A stretch of 64,000 nucleotides of DNA. It comes from Lachnospiraceae bacterium (GTDB lineage Bacteria; Bacillota; Clostridia; Lachnospirales; Lachnospiraceae). Every line of letters starts with the position of its first letter. Within the stretch, counting starts at the first letter, position 1. Positions 55,190 to 62,300 of this stretch are shown here, piece after piece. A program made the translations under genes and the position numbers. The notes under the pieces are model-generated. The model was not told the origin of the DNA and did no database searches. It saw only the letters and a program-made list of their open reading frames with translations. The stretch spans positions 19,883 to 83,882 of the forward strand of contig JAGAIZ010000066.1 of NCBI GenBank assembly GCA_017626325.1, in the 5' to 3' direction.

Positions 55190-56155
55190 ATGAGAATAAT
55201 TGATGAAGTAAGGAATGCGAAAACAATAGCGATCAGCGGTCATGTAAGACCGGATGGAGACTGCGTCGGTTCCGTGATGGGATTATATCTTTATCTGACA
55301 AAGGAACTGCCGCAGGCACAGATCGACGTCTATCTGGAGCAGCCGTCAGCTATTTACGGCTGTATCAGCCATATGGAAGATATCAGGTCTGATATTCCGG
55401 CAGACAAAGTATATGATGTGTATTTTGCACTGGACTGCAACGACGAGAGGTTAGGCGGCGCGTTGGAGCTTTATCAGAAGGCGGCTAAGAGGATTAATAT
55501 AGACCATCATATCAGTAATACGGGATGCGGGGATCTGAATATCATAGAACCGCAGAGAAGCTCTACCTCGGAACTGATTTATGACCTGATGGATCCTGCA
55601 AAGATAGACGCGGAGATTGCCAAAGCGATCTACCTTGGTATTGTGCACGATACAGGCGTATTCAAGTATTCCAATACGTCTCCGCACACATTACAGGTGG
55701 CGGCGCAGTTGATTCAGTATGAATTTGATTTTTCGGAGCTGGTCGAGAAGACATTCTATGAGAAGACTTATGTGCAGACGCAGATTATGGGAAGAGCGGT
55801 CCTGGAAAGCATGCGCTTTATGGGTGATAAGTGTATTGTCAGCGTAGTCAGCCGCCGTATGATGGAGTTCTATCAGGTAGGACCGAAGGATCTGGATGGT
55901 ATTGTGAACCAGTTGCTTGCTGTGAGCGGTGTGGAATGCGCTATTTTCATGTATGAAACAGGCACATTGGAGTATAAGGTGAGTATGCGCTCCAAAGGCA
56001 AAGTGGACGTGGCGGCGGTCGCTGTGAAATTCGGCGGCGGCGGGCACGTAAGAGCAGCGGGATGCACGATGAACGGTACATATCATGACAATATCAATAA
56101 CCTGTCGGTGGAGATTGAAGAGCAGCTTGAGAAAGCGGCAGAACAGCAGGAATAA
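55190..56155 (+). CDS. nrnA: DHH-family nanoRNase/pAp phosphatase NrnA
   Basis: A 321-residue DHH/DHHA1 phosphoesterase. Motifs: GHVRPDGDCVGSVMG, the DHH signature in NIDHHISNTG, GIVHDTGVFKYSNT and the C-terminal substrate site FGGGGHVRAAGC. It degrades very short RNA oligonucleotides and pAp. GGAG at 55176-55179 points to the ATG at 55190; a TTG one codon earlier is also possible. Usual place between rbfA and truB. Confidence 0.95.
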   Translation: MRIIDEVRNAKTIAISGHVRPDGDCVGSVMGLYLYLTKELPQAQIDVYLEQPSAIYGCISHMEDIRSDIPADKVYDVYFALDCNDERLGGALELYQKAAKRINIDHHISNTGCGDLNIIEPQRSSTSELIYDLMDPAKIDAEIAKAIYLGIVHDTGVFKYSNTSPHTLQVAAQLIQYEFDFSELVEKTFYEKTYVQTQIMGRAVLESMRFMGDKCIVSVVSRRMMEFYQVGPKDLDGIVNQLLAVSGVECAIFMYETGTLEYKVSMRSKGKVDVAAVAVKFGGGGHVRAAGCTMNGTYHDNINNLSVEIEEQLEKAAEQQE

Positions 56156-56158
56156 TTT

Positions 56159-57094
56159 ATGTATAACGGAATGATCAATGTATATAAGGAAGCCGGCTAC
56201 ACATCTCATGATGTAGTAGCCAGGCTTCGCGGCATCTGTAAACAGAAGAAAATCGGACATACAGGAACGCTTGATCCGGACGCGGTGGGAGTGCTTCCTG
56301 TATGTTTGGGTTCGGGCACCAAACTCTGCGATATGCTGACAGACTGGGATAAAGAGTATATTGCCTGCCTGCAGTTAGGCGTGGCGACAGATACGCAGGA
56401 TATGTCCGGGCGTGTGGTATATGAGGCGGCGCCTGAGCGGCTGGCGGTTTTGTCCGGGGAGCAGGTGTGCGGGTGCATCAGGAGCTTCGTGGGCTCCTAT
56501 GACCAGATTCCGCCCATGTATTCCGCCCTTAAGGTAAACGGTAAGAAGCTCTACGAGCTTGCCAGAGAGGGCAAAGAGATAGAGCGTAAGCCAAGAACCG
56601 TGCGGATTGAGGAAATAGAGATCTTAAAGCTGGAGCTGCCGTTGGTGGAGTTTCGTGTGGTATGCTCCAAGGGAACGTATATCAGGACACTGTGCCATGA
56701 TATTGGTGAAAAGCTGGGCTGCGGCGGCGCAATGCGTTCACTGATCAGGAGCAGAGTGGGGATTTTCCGTCAGGAGGATGCGCTTACGCTGGGACAGATC
56801 GAGCAGTTGGAGAAGAATAATGGTATAACAGATGTTATAATTCCGCCGGACGCCATCTTCTGTGATCTGCGTGCGGTTATGGTGACCGAGGCGGGAGTAA
56901 AGCCGGTGCAAAACGGCAACAGTCTGCGCAGCACGCTTCTGACAGCGGAGAGCGGAGAACGGAAGGCGGCTGCGCGGGCGGAGTCTTCGGATGGCGAGCA
57001 GGTGCGGGTATATGACTTAAGCGGCAGGTTCTACGGAATCTACGGGTATCATGCGGCAGAAAGGCTGTATAAGCCCGTCAGGATGTTCCTATAG
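56159..57094 (+). CDS. truB: tRNA pseudouridine-55 synthase TruB
   Basis: A 311-residue TruB. It has GMINVYKEAGYTSHDVVARL, KKIGHTGTLDPDAVGVLPVC with the catalytic aspartate in GTLDPDA, and CSKGTYIRTLCHDIG. The family usually reads GTLDPLATGVL; the D-A-V variant here keeps the catalytic Asp. A ~25-residue Ala/Glu/Arg-rich insertion (about 262-286) enlarges the C-terminal domain. Starts 3 bp after nrnA, without a strong ribosome site, so probably translationally coupled. Confidence 0.95.
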   Translation: MYNGMINVYKEAGYTSHDVVARLRGICKQKKIGHTGTLDPDAVGVLPVCLGSGTKLCDMLTDWDKEYIACLQLGVATDTQDMSGRVVYEAAPERLAVLSGEQVCGCIRSFVGSYDQIPPMYSALKVNGKKLYELAREGKEIERKPRTVRIEEIEILKLELPLVEFRVVCSKGTYIRTLCHDIGEKLGCGGAMRSLIRSRVGIFRQEDALTLGQIEQLEKNNGITDVIIPPDAIFCDLRAVMVTEAGVKPVQNGNSLRSTLLTAESGERKAAARAESSDGEQVRVYDLSGRFYGIYGYHAAERLYKPVRMFL

Positions 57095-57123
57095 AGAGGA
57101 TGGCAGGTTGAGAAGGGTATTGT

Positions 57124-58050
57124 ATGAAGATTATTAATACGACACAGTTTCAGTTGGATAGACCGGGCGCGGCGGCGATCGGTAAGTTTGACGGTGTGCA
57201 TCTGGGGCATCAGGAGCTGATACACAGGATCATGAAGCAGAAGGAACAGGGGCTTATGTCCGTGGTCTTTACTTTTGATACGTCGGCGTCGGCTTTCTTC
57301 GGGAAAGAAGAGAAGGAGTTGACGACCAGAGCGGAGAAAAGGGCAGTTTTTGAGGAGATGGGAATCGACGTGCTGATCGAATTCCCCTTAAACCGGGAGA
57401 CGGCCGCCACGGAGCCGGAAGAATTTGTGCTCAGATATCTGGTGAAGCAGATGCGGACGGCATATATATGTGCGGGGGCGGATCTGTCTTTTGGAAGGAA
57501 GGGCGCAGGCAATTATGAGCTGCTTAAGCGCTATGCGGATCCCTGCGGATACCGGGTGGAGGTGATCGATAAGATCAGAGTAGACGGTGAAGAAGTAAGC
57601 TCTACCAGAGTGCGGGACGCTGTCCGCGCAGGCAGGATGGAAGAGGTTACGAGGATGCTTGGCTCACCCTACAGTGTGAGCGGCGTCGTGGAGCACGGAA
57701 AGAGACTGGGGCGTACGATCGGTATGCCGACAGCCAATCTTGTGCCGGGTACGGACAAGCTTTTGCCGCCCAGCGGGGTTTATTATTCGGATGTTGTGCT
57801 TGATGGAAAGCGCTATCGCGGCATTTCGAACGTTGGGTGCAAACCGACCGTCAGCAGCGGGGAGGTTGTAGGGGTTGAGACTTATTTATATGACTTTGCC
57901 GGAGATATTTACGGCAAGGATATTACGGTTCGTCTGCTTGCCTTCCGCAGACCGGAGATGAAGTTCGACGGTGTGGAAAGCTTAAAGGCGCAGATGCAGA
58001 AGGATATCGAGGCGGGCGCTTTTTTTCAGATAGGGGCTTGTAACTACTGA
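57124..58050 (+). CDS. ribF: Bifunctional riboflavin kinase/FAD synthetase
   Basis: A 308-residue RibF making FMN and FAD. The N-terminal nucleotidyltransferase has GKFDGVHLGHQELI and the ISSTR-like EVSSTRVRDAV; the C-terminal kinase has GRTIGMPTANLVP and the SNVGCKPTV strand. Standard member of the infB-truB-ribF neighbourhood. Confidence 0.96.
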   Translation: MKIINTTQFQLDRPGAAAIGKFDGVHLGHQELIHRIMKQKEQGLMSVVFTFDTSASAFFGKEEKELTTRAEKRAVFEEMGIDVLIEFPLNRETAATEPEEFVLRYLVKQMRTAYICAGADLSFGRKGAGNYELLKRYADPCGYRVEVIDKIRVDGEEVSSTRVRDAVRAGRMEEVTRMLGSPYSVSGVVEHGKRLGRTIGMPTANLVPGTDKLLPPSGVYYSDVVLDGKRYRGISNVGCKPTVSSGEVVGVETYLYDFAGDIYGKDITVRLLAFRRPEMKFDGVESLKAQMQKDIEAGAFFQIGACNY

Positions 58051-58121
58051 TTTTATACATTAAAATGAAATTGTGTGATGTTTTTTAGGGAATAAGTACG
58101 AACGAAGGGAAAATTACAGCG

Positions 58122-59756
58122 ATGAATCTATCGATTATTCTTTCTATGGCGGGCGGTCTGGGACTGTTCCTGTACGGCATGCGTATTATGAGCGACAGCA
58201 TTGAGAAGGTTGCGGGCGCGAAATTAAGAGGCATACTGGAACGGCTGACGACGAACCGTTTTACAGGCATTTTAGTTGGTATTTTCTTTACGGCGGTTAT
58301 TCAGTCCTCCTCAGCGTGCACGGTTATGGTGGTGAGCTTCGTCAATTCGGGGCTTATGAATCTGACGCAGGCGGCGGGCGTGATTTTTGGCGCGAATATC
58401 GGAACCACGGTGACGGCGCTTTTAGTATCTTTTAAGCTGGAGAAGGCGGCTCCGGTCATACTGCTTGCGGGCGTACTGATTGTGATGTTCTGTAAGAAGC
58501 AGAAGATTGCGCGGTTCGGAGAAGTTATCATAGGCTTCGGCGTGCTGTTTATGGGACTCAGCACGATGTCGGGCGCTATGGCGGGGATGAAGGATTCTCC
58601 GGCGGTGTTACATATGTTCGCATCTCTGCAGTCACCGATTCTTGCGGTGCTTCTGGGAACATTTCTGACAGCGGTCATACAGAGTTCTTCCGTTACGGTC
58701 AGTATCATGGTACTCTTAGCCAATCAGGGGCTGATGGACATGAATATCTGTATGTATATTATATTAGGCTGTAATATCGGCGCGTGTACCTCTGCCGTGT
58801 TAGCTTCCCTGAATGGCAAGAAGGATGCCAAGCGTGCGGCGTCGATACATTTGATTTTCAATGTGATCGGTACGGTGATCGTATATATTATCTTTATGGC
58901 AGGCGTCGGACGGTTCGTGCAGGCGCTTACGATTGCGGCGGGGAATGATCCCGGACGGGTGGTAGCGTATGCGCATATGTCCATTAAGATTTTCCAGGTT
59001 ATTATCCTGATGCCTTTTATTAAGGGAATCGTTAAGCTGACGTATCTGGTAGTGCCGGGTGACGATAAGAAGATCGGCTACAGAGACAGCTATCAGCTCA
59101 AGTATATCGGCGACAAAGTGGTATTAAACCCTGCGACTGCTGTTGTGGAAGTAATCAAAGAGCTGGATCGTATGGCGTCGCTGGCATATGAGAATTTAAA
59201 CCGCGCCATGAACGCGTTGATTACGCTGGATAAGGAAGAGATAGAAGAAGTATATGAGGTAGAGAAAAATATCGATTTCCTGAGCCATGCGATTACGAAT
59301 TATCTGGTGAAAATCAATCAGACTACGCTGCCTATCGAGGATTTGAAGAGCATCGGCGCTCTGTTCCATGTGGTCAATGATATTGAGCGCATTGGCGATC
59401 ATGCGGAGAACATTGCGGATTCGGCGGAACAGAGGATTGAGACCGGGGTCGGCTTTTCTAAGGAAGCGCAGAAAGAACTGGGCGAGATGTCGGACATGGT
59501 CAATACCATTCTGCGGTTCTCCTTTGAAATGTTTGTCAAAGGAACAGAAGAGCATACGGAGGATATCAGGCATTTGGAGGAGGCCATTGACGAGAAAGAG
59601 AAGGAATTGCAGCAGAAGCATATCGAGCGGCTTGCCAGCAACGAGTGCACGCCGGAGGCAGGCGCGTTATTCTCCGAAATCGTATCCGGTTTGGAGAGAG
59701 TGGGAGATCATGCAACCAATATTGCGTTTGCTAACATGTTCGGCGAACAGGATTAA
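58122..59756 (+). CDS. Na/Pi cotransporter family protein with PhoU-like tail
   Basis: A 544-residue NptA/YjbB-type protein. Two inverted Na_Pi_cotrans repeats each hold a QSSS motif (Q61 in IQSSSACTVMV, Q187 in IQSSSVTVSIM), giving about eight or nine membrane helices. Residues ~330-544 form a PhoU-like helical domain with IERIGDHAENIA and LERVGDHATNIA repeats that bind metal. Likely exports or imports phosphate with sodium. It separates ribF from rpsO in this organism. Confidence 0.92.
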   Translation: MNLSIILSMAGGLGLFLYGMRIMSDSIEKVAGAKLRGILERLTTNRFTGILVGIFFTAVIQSSSACTVMVVSFVNSGLMNLTQAAGVIFGANIGTTVTALLVSFKLEKAAPVILLAGVLIVMFCKKQKIARFGEVIIGFGVLFMGLSTMSGAMAGMKDSPAVLHMFASLQSPILAVLLGTFLTAVIQSSSVTVSIMVLLANQGLMDMNICMYIILGCNIGACTSAVLASLNGKKDAKRAASIHLIFNVIGTVIVYIIFMAGVGRFVQALTIAAGNDPGRVVAYAHMSIKIFQVIILMPFIKGIVKLTYLVVPGDDKKIGYRDSYQLKYIGDKVVLNPATAVVEVIKELDRMASLAYENLNRAMNALITLDKEEIEEVYEVEKNIDFLSHAITNYLVKINQTTLPIEDLKSIGALFHVVNDIERIGDHAENIADSAEQRIETGVGFSKEAQKELGEMSDMVNTILRFSFEMFVKGTEEHTEDIRHLEEAIDEKEKELQQKHIERLASNECTPEAGALFSEIVSGLERVGDHATNIAFANMFGEQD

Positions 59757-59826
59757 AGAGGAAACAGCGTTACAGTTCACAGTAACGAAAGGATAATTAA
59801 TATCACATGTTATGCAAAATGCCGGG

Positions 59827-59886
59827 TTTGTACAAATAAGATAGAATTTGTACAAAAATAAGATAGAATGTGCAGAATAAGATAGA
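59827..59886 (+). repeat. Three near-tandem copies of a TTTGTACAAA/AATAAGATAGA unit
   Basis: Copies at 59827-59846, 59847-59868 and a diverged one at 59869-59886. The first two each contain the perfect palindrome TTTGTACAAA; all three end AATAAGATAGA. They lie in the 515-bp gap (59757-60271), which also has a palindrome remnant (59768-59787), a terminator, a promoter and a purine-rich leader. Confidence 0.6.
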
Positions 59887-59924
59887 GAAGGATAAAAAGG
59901 AAAAAGAGGATAGAAAGCAGAGAA

Positions 59925-59978
59925 AAGGGCTGCTGCAGGACAGAGGATTGCGGATCTGTTTTGCGGCAGCCTTCTTCT
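59925..59978 (+). terminator. Candidate terminator after the Na/Pi transporter
   Basis: AAGG-G-CTGC (59925-59933, one bulge) pairs with GCAGCCTT (59966-59973), followed by CTTCTTATG. The T-run is interrupted, so strength is uncertain. Confidence 0.4.
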
Positions 59979-60081
59979 TATGCGGAAGCGGAAAGAAACG
60001 GAAAGCCTGTGTCCTGCCCGCCCGTAAACAGGCTGGCCTGCAAGAACCTGAATGGTAATTTTGTGAAAATATTCGATTTTG

Positions 60082-60110
60082 TTGACAGAACTTATCGGCA
60101 TTGTTATAAT
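60082..60110 (+). promoter_or_regulatory. Perfect-consensus sigma-A promoter of the NlpC/P60 gene
   Basis: TTGACA (60082-60087), exactly 17 bp, TATAAT (60105-60110). Start near 60117, leaving a ~155-nt leader before the ATG at 60272. Confidence 0.9.
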
Positions 60111-60139
60111 GGCTAACGTAAATATTACGAAAATGTTAC

Positions 60140-60250
60140 AAAGAAGCGAAAGCAAACGAAGAAACAAAAGCAAGTGCAAAAGTACAAGCAAACGAAGAAG
60201 TGAAAGTAAATAAAGAAGTGCAAGTAAACGAAGAAGCAGAAGTAAACATA
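60140..60250 (+). repeat. Purine-rich imperfect repeats in the NlpC/P60 leader
   Basis: Successive 12- to 18-bp variants of AAACGAAGAAG/GCAAGTAAA run almost up to the ribosome site, with very few C or T. The frame of the gene stays open throughout (VQVNEE-like residues), but no credible start or signal peptide precedes the ATG at 60272. Confidence 0.6.
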
Positions 60251-60271
60251 GAAGGGAGCTTGAGTATAAGA

Positions 60272-61525
60272 ATGAAGAAACGCGAAATCTTGTGTCTGCT
60301 GATGGGATGCCTGCTCGTCATGACGCCGCTTACGGCGCAGGCAGCGCCTTTGGGGCTGATCGCAGCAGCAGAGCCGGTAGCGGAAGCAGCTTCGGGGAAG
60401 GAAGCAGAGCTGGTAGTGGAAACAGCCCCGGGGAAGGAAGCAGCTCCGGCGAAGGACACGGAAGTCACGGAAGATGAAGAGACGGAGGGGACGCTGCAGT
60501 CGTTATTAAACGAGATGTCTGCAGGTTCGGCTCTGATCGGAGAGGAATCGGTAGAGAAGAAACAGGGCAGCGTTACGCTGAACGATATTCTGGGCGCTTC
60601 CGCTGTCGGCTCCGGTGAAATTCTGGAGTGCAGGAAGACGGAGCAGGAGTATGCGGAAGCCTATGAGAAGGCCAAGAATGCCAATTGGGGTTATACCAAT
60701 CTGGGAATCGCCAATGTGGAGAGCGGGAATCTGAATATCCGCTCCGCAGCGTCAGAGGATGGCAGACTGGCAGGCAAGCTTCCTAAAAACGCCGCATGCG
60801 AGGTGTTGGATTCGGATGATACCTGGGCGCATATTAAGTCGGGAGAGGTGGAAGGCTATGTCAGCAGGGAATATCTGCTGACAGGTATTCAGGCGAAGAG
60901 ACGTGCGGAAGAACTGGCAACGACCATGGCGCGCGTCACCACGGACAGCCTCAAGGTCAGGGCGCAGGCCAATACGGATTCGGAAGTCATCACTATGGTT
61001 CCCAACGGAGAGGAGCTGGAGGTAATAGAAGCAGAGGGCGGCTGGGTCAAGGTTGCGCTGGATGATCAGGAAGTCTTTGTCTCCGCAGAATATGTGGAAG
61101 TCAGTTCGGAACTGAGTACTGCCATAACCATGACGGAACTGCTCTATGGACAGGGCGTATCCGATGTGCGGGTAGATCTCTGTCAGTATGCCAAGGAGTT
61201 CCTGGGGAATCCTTACGTGTGGGGAGGCACCAGTCTGACGAAGGGTGCGGACTGCTCCGGTTTTGTTATGAGCATTTTCAAGAAATACGGCGTCAGCCTG
61301 CCGCGTAATTCCCGTTCCCAGGCGAACAGCGGTACTGCGATCTCCGTATCAGAGGCACAGCCCGGGGATCTGATCTTCTATGGCAACGGCAGATCCATCA
61401 ATCACGTGGCGATTTATATCGGCGGCGGACAGGTGATTCATGCCAGCAGTCCTAAGACGGGTATCCGTATTTCGAACGTGACATACAGAACGCCGGTGAA
61501 GGCGGTAAGAGTACTCTATGATTAA
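60272..61525 (+). CDS. Secreted SH3/NlpC-P60 cell wall endopeptidase
   Basis: A 417-residue secreted protein. Signal peptide 1-24 with cleavage after AQA, an Ala/Glu-rich linker, two SH3b domains (about 150-210 and 225-285; NIRSAASEDGRLAGKL and KVRAQANTDSEVITMV) and an NlpC/P60 domain. The catalytic residues are C328 (GADCSGF), H378 (NHVAIYIG) and H390. It cleaves peptide stems of peptidoglycan. GAAGGGAG is ~13 bp before the ATG. The in-frame GTG at 60200 would place 24 charged residues before the signal peptide and is rejected. Confidence 0.92.
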   Translation: MKKREILCLLMGCLLVMTPLTAQAAPLGLIAAAEPVAEAASGKEAELVVETAPGKEAAPAKDTEVTEDEETEGTLQSLLNEMSAGSALIGEESVEKKQGSVTLNDILGASAVGSGEILECRKTEQEYAEAYEKAKNANWGYTNLGIANVESGNLNIRSAASEDGRLAGKLPKNAACEVLDSDDTWAHIKSGEVEGYVSREYLLTGIQAKRRAEELATTMARVTTDSLKVRAQANTDSEVITMVPNGEELEVIEAEGGWVKVALDDQEVFVSAEYVEVSSELSTAITMTELLYGQGVSDVRVDLCQYAKEFLGNPYVWGGTSLTKGADCSGFVMSIFKKYGVSLPRNSRSQANSGTAISVSEAQPGDLIFYGNGRSINHVAIYIGGGQVIHASSPKTGIRISNVTYRTPVKAVRVLYD

Positions 61526-61632
61526 AGCTGTTTGGAAGCAGGCAGAGGTTTAAAAGCAAGCTTCAAGAGCAAACTTAAAAAGCTTAAATGCTTAAAAGCG
61601 GCTTAAAAGCTGAAAAGCAAGACAAAAATTTC

Positions 61633-61661
61633 TTTACAACATAAATGCATTATGGTACAAT
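61633..61661 (+). promoter_or_regulatory. Sigma-A promoter of rpsO
   Basis: TTTACA (61633-61638), 17-bp spacer, TACAAT (61656-61661) with extended TGG. The 61540-61620 stretch upstream is AT-rich with repeated CTTAAAAGC-like words and no clear terminator. Confidence 0.75.
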
Positions 61662-61667
61662 ATCTAA

Positions 61668-61761
61668 GTATGAATTCAGCCGGTACTCAGGATTGGGACA
61701 CTCCGACCCGTTCTTAGTGTCAGGCGGTTGACAGGGCGAACCCCTGCAGGAAGGAGAAATT
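61668..61761 (+). promoter_or_regulatory. rpsO leader, possible S15 autoregulatory RNA
   Basis: Stems GACACT/AGTGTC (61697-61702/61716-61721) and CAGGG/CCCTG (61732-61736/61742-61746) lie just before the ribosome site AAGGAG. S15 binding to its leader is known in several bacteria; this leader has suitable size and structure but no motif I can match for certain. Confidence 0.45.
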
Positions 61762-62028
61762 ATGATTTCTAAAGAAAAGAAAACAGCAATTATCAATGAG
61801 TATGCAAGAACACCTGGCGATACAGGTTCACCTGAGGTACAGGTAGCGGTTCTGACAGCAAGAATTCAGGAGCTTACCGAGCACCTTAAGAACAATCCGA
61901 AGGATCATCATTCCAGAAGAGGCCTTCTGAAAATGGTTGGTCAGAGACGTGGTTTACTCACATATCTGAAAGATAAGGATATCGAGAGATACCGTACGCT
62001 GATTGAGAGATTAGGCTTAAGAAAATAA
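61762..62028 (+). CDS. rpsO: 30S ribosomal protein S15
   Basis: An 88-residue S15, exactly the expected size. It shows [39 protein letters not shown] and the C-terminal [15 protein letters not shown] lies 7 bp before the ATG. Followed by a terminator and pnp, the usual order. Confidence 0.98.
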   Translation: MISKEKKTAIINEYARTPGDTGSPEVQVAVLTARIQELTEHLKNNPKDHHSRRGLLKMVGQRRGLLTYLKDKDIERYRTLIERLGLRK

Positions 62029-62041
62029 TGGGAAACCCATT

Positions 62042-62086
62042 GGCGGATGTAAGGCTGGCTTTGTTGCCGGTCTTGCCCGCCTTTTT
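62042..62086 (+). terminator. Terminator after rpsO
   Basis: GGCGG (62042-62046) pairs with CCGCC (62077-62081); inside, AAGGCTGG pairs with CCGGTCTT with two wobbles. TTTTT follows. Confidence 0.8.
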
Positions 62087-62115
62087 CGGTTTTGCCGGAG
62101 TAATGAAACTGTGAC

Positions 62116-62231
62116 GGGTGGAAGAAGCATCCGAGACCACAAATATGGATACAGCATTCCCGTTTCGACGTGACTGTGTGCAGACAGCAGGCTGCGTGTA
62201 TATTTGTAGTTTCGGCGTCTTCTGCCTTAAG
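62116..62231 (+). promoter_or_regulatory. Long stem-loop in the pnp leader
   Basis: A 16-position stem (62131-62146 with 62200-62215; one mismatch, one G-U pair) is extended outward by AGAAG/CTTCT. The ~53-base loop can form GCAG/CTGC and CTGT/ACAG hairpins. It lies ~70 bp before the pnp ATG, resembling in position the double-stranded pnp leader known from enterics. Confidence 0.65.
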
Positions 62232-62300
62232 CATAGAAGAAAGTTTCCGGGCGTTTGATTCAGACAGACGTCGGAGACAGAATGAAAAGGAGAGAAGATT

